Assembly (NCBI GenBank): GCA_018857735.1
Contig: JABMCL010002319.1
Coordinates: forward strand, 683,501-747,500
DNA length: 64,000 nt
Origin: Alviniconcha marisindica
Lineage: Eukaryota; Mollusca; Gastropoda; Provannidae
Direction: 5' to 3'
How positions within the stretch are numbered: position 1 is the first letter of the stretch; every line of letters starts with the position of its first letter. A program made the translations under genes and the position numbers. This document shows, one piece after another, positions 1-13,500 of the stretch. Below the pieces are notes generated by a model that saw only the letters and a program-made list of their open reading frames with translations, was not told the DNA's origin and ran no database searches.

Positions 1-1374
1 CACCTGGTCTTCGTTAATTAGTTCCCATTCGGGACAGATGGGCCATGAGGGTATGCCTACCCTCCCCCCCCCCCCCCCCCCCCCCCCGAACAAAATGATA
101 TGGGCCAGGTACAGCTACCCCTTAGGCTAAAGCAGGATGGGGAGCCCTGCCACGACCAGTTCATTAGCACAGTCCACGCAGACTGACTACTGATTGCTGG
201 ATGGCTCAGAACAGAATACACAAATTTCATGCAACACCTCATTCTCCTGTTTTTTTCTTTCTGGAGTAAATCTTTTTGTCACCAAAAACTATTACAGTAT
301 TGCTATTAGAGGGCAACAAATTCAAAGAGGAATACATATATATATATAAACATACACACAAGAACAGGATTTTTCAAACACATGCCCACCTCAGTTACAC
401 ACATGCATGCACACTAACAAGGCACCTTTATTTGTTGATGCACACAGCGATCCAGGGACGTGCCGTGAAGTGAAATGCTAAATGCATGTCAGCGCAGTAT
501 ATTTCCAGAGACTGCATGTTGAAGTGATCATCATTAGTCAACACAGATCTGTTCATTTTACTTTCATAGAAAGGTGCTTAGTGTGTTCAAATACCAGGCT
601 GACATTTTTGGTCCTCTGTTAGTATAATTATACTTGGACTGTTGTGTGTCTGTTTTTCAGCTGCAGATGTAAACATTTTGAGCATTAAAAATGTATGGGC
701 TGTGCCGAGAAAATACATCAGGGTCTATGCTAACAATGGAGCCTCTGTGTTTGTTTCATTAAACATTTATATTGTGCCAGTGGAAAACCAGGGCATTTAA
801 CCAAGTTTTGGACAAGCATACCAAGAGTGAATGTGATGTGTGTGTGTGTGTTTGTTTTATTGTTCAGAATCATTGCAGTTATTCTCCAATGTGTTAGAAG
901 CTATGAATAAATAACCAATGTATAATTCATTCTTTTGTTGAAATAATAGTTTCTGTGTAGATGTGTCCACTAGATTTTGCAAAATAGGAAATCCCAAACT
1001 TAACAGAATTACTAACCCAGAATTTGATTTAATGTATACAAACATGAAATTGCTGAAGGTGTTCTTGTAAAGGTCAAATCCTTAAAGTTTCAATCTTATT
1101 GATTCAGCCAATGAGCAGAATCCAAATACTTAGGAGAAATCAAAAACAGAACATAATTTGTCAGGATATGGGTAAAAATCAATAAGCTACAGGGAGAGGG
1201 GAAGAGTGTGTGGAAGAGTTGCATATAGCGCATGTGTGGAATGTTCATGCTTTTGTATTATATATATATATATTGTGGACACCATTACTGGCAATGAACA
1301 GCTTGTGTTGGAATTTGTCGATGACACTGTTCAGGAAATATTGGCAAAAAAAAGAGGAAGTCCGGTCACCTGTC
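1..1374. other. Intergenic, no gene recognised
   Basis: I see no coding exon here. A run of about 22 C lies at 66-87, followed by AT-rich sequence with scattered short CA/TG tracts. The C run resembles the C tract inside the SINE family found elsewhere in the window, but no SINE tail follows it, so I do not call an element. Confidence 0.5.
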
Positions 1375-2190
1375 CGTGATGCTGATGGCAAGGCTGTTCA
1401 GGAAGTTGTGTTGCATGTAAATGATGTTGACAGTGAGGGTGTTCAGAAAGTGGTGATGCATGTATATGATGTTGGCGGTGAGGTGGTTCAGAAAGTGCTG
1501 ATGCATGTGCACATATAATGTTGAGGGTGAAGTTGTTCAGGAAGTGGTGATGCATCTACATGATGTTGACAGTGAGTGAGGATGTTTAGTAAGCTGTGAT
1601 GCCTACATGATGTTGACAGTGAGGTTGTTTAGAAAGTGGTGGATGCATGTATATGATGTTTGCGGCGAGGCTGTTTAAGTGGTGATGGATAAATACGATG
1701 CTGATGGTGAGGTTGTTCAGGAAGTGGTGATGCATGAACATGTTGACAGTGAGGTTGTTTAGAAAGTGGTGATACATGTACATGATGTTGGCAGTAAGGA
1801 TGTTTAGGAAGTGGTGATGCATAAACATGATGTTGATGGTGAGTTGGTTTAGCAGTGGGGATGCCTGTACATGATGCTGATGGTGACATTTTGCAGAAAG
1901 TCCTGGCACCTGTACTTGATGTTGAAAATGAGGTTGTTCAGGAAGTTGTGATGCATATATATACATGATCATGATGATGTTGATGGTGACATTTTGTAGA
2001 AGGTCCTGGTGCCAGTACTTGATGCTGATCATGGTGTTGTTCAGCAAGTCCTTGTGCCTGTACATGATGTTGATGGAAATGTAATTCAGGAAATCCAGGT
2101 GCCATAAATAATGTTGGCAGTGACTTTTTTTCAGATTGTTGTTGTTCAGGCGCTGGCATCTGCATTTGGTCATGATGTCAACAATGAGGT
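1375..2190. repeat. Minisatellite, about 45-bp unit
   Basis: Roughly 17-18 imperfect tandem copies of a 45-bp unit whose core reads GATGTTGACAGTGAGG, then TTCAGAAAGTGGTGATGCAT. Because 45 is a multiple of three, long open frames appear on the minus strand; they are repeat translations rich in His and Gln, not genes. Unlike many arrays in this window, I could not tie it to a splice junction, because no gene is recognised beside it. Confidence 0.85.
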
Positions 2191-3910
2191 CATATAGGAA
2201 GTTTTGAAATTCTGCTGCCTGTACATGCTATGGAGTGAAATAGTTTACACACAGTGGCGTTTTATCTTTGTCTTGATATTCATCATAATTTTGCAAGTGA
2301 ATAAAGTGATTGATTTTGCTGTGTGTGTGTGTTTATGTACAAATTTTACTGTGAAAGCTAGCCAGAATATTCAAGTCTCTCATAGTAACACTAACAGTGA
2401 AACCCCAGTTTTCCAGTCATTCTTTATGCCAAGCAAACATCAGTCAAAGAAAGTTACCCCATTGCTTGGTAGGCATTTCACTGGATGAAAAAAAAAAAAA
2501 AAAATCAACCCAGAATCAATAGGCAAAAACATAACATGTGGGCAATTCAGTATCGTTGGTCTCCTGCAGTAAAAAAAAAAAGAATTTTATCTTTAAACAT
2601 TGATTACCTTAGCTGTAAGGAGATGTAAAACAAAATTAACATGATTCCATTTGGCATCCATTGTTTTGTTGTTGTTTTTGCTTGAAAGAAAATTATACTT
2701 TTTGGCAATTTTTTTGTTCAAGTCAGCGGATCACCACTGAGCAGTGGAAAAACGTCATGCCTTCAGGAGAGCGGCAGCCAGTGTACCAAACCATCGACAG
2801 GTAGAAAAAAACCTGTGATAGTTGCAAGTTCAGTACCATTGCTTTACGCCCACATAGACCATGAGGACTATTATGGACGGCCATCTCAACTTTCACGTAG
2901 CTCCTAAACTCTGGAACGTCCACAGAAGCCACATACGGCTTATCAGGGACGGGAGGTGGGGGGAGGGGGGTAGCTATAAATAGCTCATCCCTGCGCTCCT
3001 ACCTGACTTTATATCTTGTCCCTAATATGTCATCCGACATCCGAGGACATTAAGAATCAACAAACTCCTACCTGTCAGAGTTCAGGTGCTGTGTGAAACT
3101 GAAAGTCGAGGTAGCCGTCCTGGGCTTTCCGTCTATAAGCCTTACGGTTTCTGTGGACGTAAAGGAACACTGACCCGTGCTTCGGCATTGGTCACAGTTT
3201 GTCCCTAATATGTCAACTGATATCCGAGGACATGAAGCTCTACATCATCATCACCTACCCGTGGCTCTGTTAGACTGCATAGCAATTGCGTGGTGCGGTG
3301 GTCGCTGTGCAATGCCGGACGGACACTGTTGTTCTGGCGGCGGTCCACGGCAGCCTTGGTCTTCCGGGTTGGCGCCTGTTTCGAGGTTTCACTCTTCTGT
3401 CCCCATTTTCCCACTCGTCCCCGTCCCTAATAGGCCTTCTCGCCTCCGTGGACGTTAAGCAACAAAAACATACTTACTCCTACCCATAAAGACCGAAGAG
3501 TCCGTCAACCACCGCAAGAACACTAAATGCTGAGGAGGTAGGGACCCGGCAAGTGCGAAGCAAATTGTGTACTCCGCAACCAGCTCTTTCAACAGCTGTG
3601 CGGAACAGTCACAAAGGGCAATGTCCGAAAGACCAGCTTTCGGAACGTGAAGCAAAAGAGTCCAACACTAGCCCAGCTCGACCTCCCCTTCAGATCGTTC
3701 AGGCGATACTAGTAGCTGTTTCCACTTTTATTTGTGCTCGTTGAATGACTGACCCAACCGAATGGCCAGTGAGTCAGAGACACTGCACTACTTACTGTAG
3801 TATCTCTGGTTACACAGGCATGGCACTTTGTTTTATTTTTTTTAGATTTTTCTTAAGGGTTGTTCCCCTTGTTGGCACTCTCCTAGACTTTACGAGGAAA
3901 AACATTCGGA
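2191..3910. other. Intergenic, SINE fragments and SMG6 upstream region
   Basis: No coding exon is seen. 2,860-3,490 holds several pieces of a SINE family in both orientations, annotated separately. 3,500-3,910 should include the SMG6 promoter and 5' leader, but I recognise no clear TATA box, CCAAT box or initiator there. Confidence 0.5.
2860..3490. mobile_element. Cluster of SINE fragments with shared tail
   Basis: Pieces of one family recur here. An antisense tail lies at about 2,910-2,945. Sense tails of the type CCCTAATA..GCC then TTTCTGTGGACGT lie at about 3,125-3,170 and 3,425-3,465. A variant tail CCCTAATATGTCA..GAGGACAT lies at 3,022-3,056 and 3,202-3,235. The 3,340-3,360 segment TTGTTCTGGCGGCGGTCCA recurs at about 45,650, so 3,250-3,480 and 45,510-45,795 are copies of the same SINE. 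Confidence 0.7.
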
Positions 3911-3925
3911 ATGGAAAATGGCTGA
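3911..3925 (+). promoter_or_regulatory. Minimal uORF overlapping the SMG6 start
   Basis: ATG GAA AAT GGC TGA is a four-codon open frame that begins 7 nt before the SMG6 ATG at 3918 and ends inside its coding sequence, in another frame. Both ATGs have G at +4. The main ATG has A at -3, a better context than the uORF (G at -3). It matters only if the transcript starts upstream of 3911, which the sequence does not prove. Confidence 0.5.
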
Positions 3926-4502
3926 GAGAGACGTGGTTCGGATAACTTTCAAAGAAATTCAAAGCATCGCAGGGACTTCGAAAGAAGGTTAGTGCAAAAT
4001 GCATTTCTCTGATGATTTTTGTAACTGTATTGTTAGGATAGAAAGTGACTGCAGAAGATTTTGAAGTTGTGTGCACCTCACATTTGGATTACTTCTGTCT
4101 CAGTTCTTTACCAACTGCCAACCGCGAGCGTTGATGAAAATCGCCAGGGGGTCATCATCAGCTTTGAGTCTGCTTTGGGGATGAATTTTCCCACGAAATT
4201 ACTGTCTCTTTCTGTATTTGCCGTTTCTGCGTGGTATGGACGCATCAGCTGAAGTACGACGTTAGGTGGTGCTTTAATTAGTTCATCATACATCATACTA
4301 TCTTGTTAGAGATCGATTTGAGTATTTGATCTTCTTTTGACTCTGTTTGAGATGCTGCTCAGTCAGTCACAACTAGAGCTGTCGCTGAGTAACTAACTTA
4401 GTAACAAATACTTTGTCATTGCCAACGCCAAGTGGATATTCTCAGTCTGGATTGAACACTTGCGTCTGGATCGTAACACTTATTTACGTACATAATAATT
4501 TA

Positions 4503-4558
<56 letters not shown>

Positions 4559-7500
4559 CTCTTCCACATGGATGCGCGCGCACACACACACACACACAGT
4601 ATAATGTACAGTACAGTATGTGTACAGTATATATATGCAACGTGCAAGCATGCACCTGTATCTAGTTTTGAATAGTCTTAATGTACTTATTTCATGACCA
4701 GATGCTCATGAATTCTATTTCATATAGGCTTTGTGAAAAATACAACACTAGTGTGACTGTAAACTGCATTTAAAAATGGTAAAGAGAGCAAGGACAAAGT
4801 TTGTCCCAGCTCTCTTTATGGTTACCATAAGAATTCAGGCAATTTACACTTACAGTGTTGGATTTTTATGCTCAGTGCTTAGTTTAATAAGTTTAAAACT
4901 GTAAAAGGCACAATTTTTTTAATTGAAGGGTCCCCCTTGGGTGGTGTATCCAAATGAGGCTTTTCCAAATAAGGAGGGGCAGGTCAAACTTATCCAAAAA
5001 TATGCTATGAGGGAAATAAACAGATGTGGACATCTGTATTCCAATTTCCATAGTGTCATGTAAAACAAATGACATTGATAATGACATGACTTCAATGATG
5101 CCACATTTGAAATGACTGTGTAGACTTCTGTAAAAAATAAGGACACAAAAAATGGTGTGATCAAAGGTAAGTGTGCTTTTGTTCATAAAAGTTAGTCTTT
5201 TTCACTCCTTCCTTCCTCCTTCACCCTCCCAGTCCCAGCTATGCACACACAAAGACCATGTTATATAATTCTCTTTCTGACTCTCTCTCTCTCTTTCTTC
5301 CCCTGCCCCCTTATTTGTAACTTATCAATATAAGCTGTAATACTAATAGTACACTGTGGTGTGTTCAGCTTCGTCTTCATCTTCAAGCCTTTGTTTCCAT
5401 CTCTATTAAAAAAAATTTAAATTTTAATCCCTGAACTTGTTGCAGATTACCAGGAAGAAGAAACCAAAACAGGAGACAGCAACAAACGACGGAAGAGGAC
5501 AAAGAGACCAGAGCAAGCGATTTACAGGCCAGGGCAGCTGCGTGTCGGCAAAAAAGAGAAAGAAATCTCCAACAATGAGGAAAGAGCTGGCAGCATCCCA
5601 CCCGAAGAAGAGAGCTGGGAGGCGGAGATTGAAGCAAGCAGGGTGAAAGATGTGTACGGAACGACAGACGAGGAGGGGAGCAGAGGCAGCAAAGAGAACA
5701 GCCTGGACAAGGAGGTGGGTCCTGGAAGCGGCAGGGATGCTCCTCGCTTCACTCCATCTCCTTCAGCGGCGCCTCACAGAGACAAAGGCGAGGGTGGTCG
5801 CAGGCGCTCCAAACGCCCCGACATTCAAATCTACGTGCCCAAGGGTCGGCTGCAGGAGCAGGACTGTCTAAGAGGTGACGAGGAAGATGCAGATGTGGGT
5901 CAGATGAGCGAGCACCCAAACACCAACGACGAAGTCAGAGACTGGCTCCAGGAGCAAGATCGACAGACTCAGAGGGGTAATGAGGAAGACGCGGAAATGG
6001 GTCGGATGATTGAGCCCCCAAGTGCTGACTACGAGGTCTGCTCACTGCCTGCGGCCAGGGACTTTGCCAGCCCACGTAAAGTGGACCTCAGCTCTCATTT
6101 CGGTGCCTTACAGGTGACAGTGGGTGGCAACCCATCATCTCCACTGAGCGTGGATGAGGACAGACTAGCAGGCGCATCTGCGGACAGCGCCGGCCACCGA
6201 CATCAACAGACTCCTCCTAGTAAGCAGCGAGGGGGTACCATCAGGGATGAACAGTGTGACAAACCAAAACACAGCAATAGGGAGGGTGGGTGGGAGCAGA
6301 AGGAGCATCAGTACGACAGGGGGGACAGTCACAGCAGCAAAAAGAGAGATCATGAACAGCAAGGGGGCCGCTGGCGAGAGCGGGACAATCGTGGTAGAGG
6401 TCGGCACAGTGAGTCTGACAGAGTGGAGCCCCCTTTCAGAGAACCTAGAGCTGGGGGGCGGGGCAGGGGCAGCGAGGAGAGAGACTTTGCCGCTAAAGAA
6501 CAGAGAGACTATACCTTTAAAGAACACAAAGTCGGGCGGGGGAGAGGCCGCAACCGACAGCTGCAGTATAATCGCTCCAGCTCAAATGAGTCACTGACAA
6601 AATCACTGGATCTGGGTCACCGTGCTCAGTGGCCAGGGGAGAGAATGACCCAGCACAGTGGCACATTTCCTCGGTCAAAGGGTGCAAAAAACAGAAACCT
6701 GGCTGCTGACAGCAATGATTCGAAGGAAGACATTGAAGCTTCCCAGGCACAAGGGAGTGGCAAGTATGCGTTTTCGTCAATGCGGCCTCCAAGGGAGCGC
6801 TCAGGGAGCATCAGTAGTGACACCAGTGGTGGGAGCGATCTGAGCTGGGAAGACTTGGAGGCTGAGTTTGAGAAGGAGAAACCTGACTGGAACACCCAGG
6901 TACAGTTCTTGACAGACTGGTGTTATTGTTTTTTGTTGTTGTTGTTCTTGTCCATTTTATTTTGTGTGAGAGGGAAAGAGAGAGAAGTGGCTTTGTAGGT
7001 GTGTGCTTGTTTTGCAATCCATCAGACCTGAACTGGTTCACCAGTGAGACTGTTATTTAATTTAGTGTTAATTAATGTCTTGGTTTGGTATAACTTTCCA
7101 TGATAAAAATGCTTATTTTTAGCTTTTTTGTATATTAAATTATTATATTTTTATAATTATATATATAATTTATGTAACTTAAAAATAAATAAAAATAAGT
7201 CTGTGCAGTAGACCAGTTCTTGTATTTGTACTAGTGTTTATGGAGGTTGTTTTAAAAAGGGGGGTAGAGGGGAAATTGGAGAGAGAAAAAAGGTAATGGT
7301 TTTAGAGGTAGAAGTTTGAGAAAAACCCTGAAGACCTGGTAAAACTATAGCTAAATTCCATATTTAGTTGTTGTTGTTTTTACTACCACTGTCAGTATCA
7401 CAGTATCAGTACTTAGCTAGACAAGTCACATTGTGCACAGTTTTGTGTTTAGAAAGTTTTGTGTAAGACTTGCTAAGTTACAAACTAAGAAAATAATTTG

Positions 7501-10500
7501 TTACTTTCATGAGCTCTCTGGGGAATGGATCTAATTAATGTACTTCCTTGGTCACTGTCAGTGTTACAGGGATCGCTGGTGGAGTTAACCTCGAAGTTTT
7601 TTAAACAAGCCATGACTAACATATGTACAACTTACAATAAATAACAGCATGAAGCAGAGCAAATCGTTCGCTTTTTTTTTTCTTTCTCAAATTTGACTGT
7701 CATTGGTGGAGCTAATCTTCATTTTTCTGGGCCAGTCTCACAGGTAGAGAGTGTTGTTGTTTTTGTTCTCTACTTTTTTCAAGTACTCCCAGTCCTGCAT
7801 GAACTTAGGAATAGGAGGTGAATCAAATATCTAATATTAATTTCAGTCACTCTCACAGTTAGAGAATGTCTTCTTCTCCCGCCATTTCTGAGACTCACGG
7901 GTTATACTACCTTTAGTCATTCTTGCATTCACAGACAAATAATCTTCTTTTGTCACTCTCACAGGTGGAACAGTATTTGGAGGAGGTGGCTCGTCAGGTG
8001 CATGACTCCACTCAGCGCCTGACAGACAGCATCGACAACTCATTTGACCCCCACGCCACTCCCACAAGCAACTGCCAACAACCACGTCTCAACCACAATC
8101 AGCCGGGCCTCAATCGCAACCTGTCTGCCTCCAGTGACCGCATTTTTACGCAGGTAGGCAGGGTCTAGTTTTCAAACATTCCCTGCACCACTGATAGTGA
8201 TACCTCATTGTATTTTGTAAAACTGGCTCTAGCAGATATGTGTGGCTTTGATGGCTTATTTAATTATTAATCGAATCCATCAGTCCATCCCATTATTTCA
8301 TAACTTTATTCACGTACAATGTGACAGTTCAGTGTCAATGATCACAATCATACTAGTCATGCATGCACTAATTGTCATTTACTGCTTCACTCACCTGAAC
8401 TTGGCTAAAGTCAAGTTGTAGTAAAATACAAGAGGCAGCTTCTCCATGGATGCTTGCCATTTGCAATAGAAAAGAAAGCTCAACTGAGAATGTACAGTGG
8501 TTAAAAGTATCAGGTAAGTACTCCTCAGTGAGTTTAATTGTACCCTGAATTAGAGAATAGCATGGTCTGACCACCGCAATCTTATCAGATTACCTAAACA
8601 TACAATAGTCAAGCACAGATAACAAAATTACAGTTTTTACTAACAGTAACACACATGCACACACTCATGCACATATATGCGCGTGCGCACACAAACACCC
8701 AAATGCCTACAAAGTGAAGCATGCATTCACTATACATGTCTGTGTGTTTGTCTGTCTGTCAGTCCATGTGTCCAGGCTTTGTCCAGAAGATATTTTCTGA
8801 ATTATGTTTGTCTGTCAGTCCATGTGCCCAGGCTTTGTCCAGAAGATATTTTCTGAGTATCTCATCCTTTTGTAACCAAACTTGGCAGGGTAGTGCATGA
8901 TCATGAGCTGGAGTGCTGTGCTAAACAAATTGGGTGGGTATTATTTTAAATTCCAAGAAATTACTAGTTTTGTAAACTTTTGTCACCTTGTTCTTTTTTC
9001 TTTTTTAAATTCTTCTTTTATGAACTCCCCTTTTGAGTTTGTGATGGCATTTTATGGTTGCATTTTAATTTTTTTGATTGAGTCATGAGTGCCATTTGTT
9101 CATGCAGGAATACCGAGGGAGAAAAAAAGATAGGCGGCGGAGAGGCTCACGGTCAAAAAACTCTAGTCGTGAATCCAGCATCCACAGCAACCCCCGTGAT
9201 GATGACCTCTGGCCCTCGGAAGAAAAGCGTCCTCCTCGCAGGCGCAACCGGCGGCGCCACTCATCAGCAGGTCCAGGGAACCGTGTTGGCACGGTGGAGG
9301 GGCAGCGAGCAGCAGAGAGTCTGCGCATCATGGTTGGCAAGAACAAGGAGAAGCGACAAGTGATGGTGGGGAGCAAGGGGGCGGAGGGTGGTGCTAAGGG
9401 GGCGGACACAGGCGGGGCGGGGGGTGATGTCCACAGGAGACAGAGGCAGCACAGCGGGGCAGACCTGCCCAAGAGGAACGCTGAGCACGATCGCCCCCAG
9501 CAGCAGCAGCAGCAGAGAGACCGTCACGGGGGCAGGGGGGGCAGGGCTGGCTCTGGCAGCCAGGGTCAAGGTCAAGGTCATGGGAGCGAGGGCAAGAAGC
9601 AGAGCGGCCGCTTGATGCAGTCAACAGGTGACGGCGAGGAGAGGCTGCAAGGCCGTGGACAACATCACGACAACAAGAAAAGCCACCCGCACTCCCACCC
9701 CCACTCAAACCAACAGCACAACTCACGATCTCACGGCAGCAGCAGCAACAACAACAACGACCCTTACCACCAGCCGGGAAGCTACTCCCGTTTGGCTCCG
9801 TCCCCTGCTCATGCTCCTGACAATGCCTCTTCACCCCCCATATCACATGCAGGGGGTCTGATCAAACTGCCTTCAGAATCCCCCGCTGAAAGACCCCACC
9901 CTGCCTACCAAGGACACGGTCAAGGTCGCAGCCAAGCACACAGGCCGGAGTGGACCCCAGGCCAGGGTCAAGAGTGGGGTCAAAGTTATGGCCAAGACCG
10001 GGGTCAAGGCTACAACCAGGAGCAGGCCGAGGACAGGTTCCGGCGCAACTCCACCCCAGGTCACAGTCAAGGTCAAGGTCCCGCGGAGCGGCGACTGTAC
10101 GACCCCAAGAACCCCAGCAAGCCCATCATGGTGCCAGACTCGCGGCCGCTCAAATTCCATGACCCTGAGGAGATGCACTCCCCCTCCCCACAGGAGAGCT
10201 TCACCCCACCCCCTCTCTCCCACAGTCCAGGGCCTGCTGGGTCTGCTGGGGTGGGGCCCGCCTTCCCTCCCTTCTTCCCACCCCACCCCGGGTACATGTA
10301 CCCACCGCCACACATGCGCATGCCTTTTCCTGGCTTTCCCCATGGCCCGCCCCCACCCCCCAACCACCCCATGTTTTACGGGTTCCAGCCTCCCAGACCT
10401 GGCACGGATGCAGATGATGGCTATTACAACAGGTGAGTACTGTTTGCGTTGGGTCCATTTACGCTGCTGAAACTTCTTGGTGTGAGCTTGGTGGAAAAAC

Positions 10501-13500
10501 TGTTTACACCAGCTCATCCCTGGACGGATGCAAGTTGTTCTTGGCTTGGTTCCAGAGTTGGGTCGACCCTACTCCGAAACCAAGCCAAGCAGGGCTCACT
10601 TTCATTGCACGTCATCTAAGGTCATTCTGGAAATCCAGACAGTCTGGAAGTGGAAGCGTCAGGGGAGACAGATGATGCATTTGAAGTGATGGCTTGGCTT
10701 GGTTCCGGAGTAGGGTTGAGCAGGGCTCATTATTAGTTTGCTTGCATGCACATCATCTGATGTCATTCTGGAAAATCAAACAATCTGGAAGCACGGGGAC
10801 AGACAAATGGTGCATTTAAAGTGATGATGATGTCAGACTTCAAGTGCTGGGCCAGATTTCAGACCTATGTTAATGCAGCCATGTGGGCCCAGTCTTAGCT
10901 GAGGCAGGTGCCAGGCTGGTCTGGGTCCTGCTGTAAATGGCCCCATGGAGGTTTCTGTGAGTAAGTAAGTAACAGTTATATCAGGGTGAGAGGTTTCTGT
11001 GAGTTTGTGGTACCTTCTGAAGGCTTAGTGGGGTAAAGTAGTGGAAGACTACAGCCATGTGGGTTTTTTGATGCGAGGAAACTGAAATTGTGTGTATGTG
11101 TGTGTGTGTGTGGATCACATCAGTTTAGTAGCCTGTCAGGGATTGTGACTGTGAGAATTAATCTTCCAAAGGTCATGAGTCAGAGCAGTTCCTGTTGTGG
11201 TGGTAAATGATAAGCCAGCATTGTTATGCTGAGCACTGCCACAGAAGAAACCACTACCATGTATTAGTCTGTTACTGTTAGACTTTAGAGACTTGCAAGT
11301 GTGTGGAGTGGCAGTGCATTGACACTGTGTTTAAACCAAAAAAAAAGCTTGCAGAGTGGAATAGGTGATGGTGGGATTGTTAATGTTTTACATACTGTAT
11401 GTTTTTGTTTTACAGAGAGTTAGAACAGTTGGTGTCAGGAATGTCAAGGCCGCAGTGTCGGATGATGGCGGAGCAAGTGCTACGCGACACAGCACCACTG
11501 GATTGTCAGCTGACCAACATCCTGTCTCGAGGACAACTTGGGGAGGATGCACAGCGTAGAGTCAAACAGCTCAGGTTGGTACTGTACCATTTGGGGAGAT
11601 GACACAACAAAGAGTCAAAGAGCACAATGCAGAATCAAACAGCTCAGGTTGGTACTGTACCATTTGTGGACATAGTACAACATAGAGTCAGAGAGTGCAA
11701 GACTGAATCAAACAGCTCTGCTAGGTATTGTAGCATTTACTTGGAGGGTGTGCACAATGTTAAAAGGTTTTGGTGCATGTCTGTCCTTGGTGTCATAGGT
11801 GAACTGACAGATCAAAATGTGTCTTGAGAATATTACAAATGATGTTGATCATGGCAGGGCTGGTCGTGTGACATGTTGAGATTGACATGTGTATAGATCA
11901 TTAGATAATCATGATGTCAATCATAGAAGAGCTAGTTACATCATCTTGTGAAAAATGGTGTGTGTAAAAATGATCTTGATGATTGCAGGGCTGGTTACAT
12001 GAACAGTTGAAATGGAAGTATGTACAAATTATGTCAATCATAGTAGGGATGATGGTCATGAATGGGATCCTTCAAGACTGATTGGTTATGGATGAAATGT
12101 TAGTCCTAGCAGGGCTGTTTGCATGATAGATTATGTTGGTTTGGTTGTGGCAGGCAAGAGTTACAGCGACGGTATGAGCGAATACTCTTGCTTGACATGG
12201 ACGTAGCCAATCAGAGATCGGTGGAACAGCAGCTGTGGCGCTCGGTGTATTACAATGTCATTGAGGGACTGCGACGGCAACAGGCACCTGACAACAGCGG
12301 TGGTGCTGCCGCAAGCAAACAGGCTCTGTCAGAGATTCTGGATGAGGTAGGTGTGATGTTTGTATGGTCAGCTTTTTCCCAGACACATGTTTTTGAAAGG
12401 AAATTCTTGCATACTTTGCATGACTAATATGTATATGACCACTCTGGACCTATTCCCATTTAGTCTAAGTTTGCCGACCTTGGTTTTATTTCAAGGTCGC
12501 AGGGCATCAAAAAGATCAAACTGAGTTTTCTTTTCTTGGTGTGTTCATGTCCAGTCATGCGCAGTATGCTTTTTGTAGCTTTAGCATCTACGCATGGAAA
12601 ATAATTCATACATCACCAGCCTGTTAAAACCTTTTCTATAATACATTCTTCATCTTTTTTTCAGACTATTATGTGATCTTGAAAATGAGCCAAAGTCACT
12701 GAAACTGGAAACGTGCCTACTATTACTAATGTACTTTTTCCCATGGCAGAACCCAATTCACAAAAAGCACTTCGCACAATTTTGTTGTTGTTGTTGATTG
12801 AATGTAATAAACTTCATCAGACTTGCCCCCAAAATGCAAAACATTGAGTGACCTTGGCTGATGTCCTTGTCACCTTGAAATATCATGTCATCAAAACTAG
12901 CCGGAATGGCAGACATCAGTATAGGTTTTAATCATTGAATAATCTTTTAAGCTCTGCATGATGATAACCTCTGACAAGCTTTACGCGTTCATACCAGGTT
13001 TGGAGACACTGAACCATGATCAAGGTCACATTCTTTTTCAAGTATGAATCATCTTTGGATTTGCTTTTTTTAACAGCTCGTAAATGAAATGATGACAATG
13101 TTTGGGACTCCTCCCCCTGTCCCTCTGCACATAAACCAAGAGATGACAGTGTTTGGGACTCCTCTCCCTGCCCCTCTGCACATAAACCAAGAGATGACAG
13201 TGTTTGGGACTCCTCTCCCTGCCCCTCTGCACATAAACCAAGAGATGACAGCGTTTGGGACTCCTCTCCCTGCCCCTCTGCACATAAACCAAGAGATGAC
13301 AGCGTTTGGGACTCCTCTCCCTGCCCCTCTGCACATAAACCAAGAGATGACAGCGTTTGGGACTCCTCTCCCTGCCCCTCTGCACATAAACCAAGAGATG
13401 ACAGTGTTTGGGACTCCTCTCCCTCCTCCCCCACCCCCATTCCCACCACGCAACACAAAGAAACATGCTTAATTCTTCATTCAATTTTTCCCTGGGTAAC

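Larger units (their letters stand above)
5446..10432 (+). other. SMG6: SMG6 exons 2-4: disordered N-terminus, EJC-binding motifs
   Basis: These exons encode residues about 24-1012. Two motifs of the exon-junction-complex binding type are visible: KRPEQAIYRPG (residues about 44-53) and KRPDIQIYVPKGR (about 146-158). In human SMG6 two such motifs contact the EJC. Exon 2 is rich in Arg, Gly, Glu and Asp (many RG and RGG pairs). Exon 4 is an unusually large 1,325-nt exon with a basic start, then Gln/Gly/His/Asn-rich sequence with repeated GQG units (about 9,560-10,080) and a Pro-rich end. This low-complexity block accounts for much of the extra length over human SMG6. Confidence 0.88.

Noticed and set aside
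1586..2173. 195-aa His/Asn-rich minus-strand frame
   Set aside because: Translation of the 45-bp minisatellite; no gene signals around it.
6900..6998. Extension of the SMG6 exon 2 frame to a stop at 6998
   Set aside because: A clear donor at 6,899|6,900 joins in phase to exon 3; the extra residues are hydrophobic intron translation, at most an intron-retention product.
9083..10517. Antisense frames of 99-214 aa across SMG6 exon 4
   Set aside because: Shadows of a GC-rich, low-complexity coding exon; the sense frame joins in phase with exons 3 and 5.
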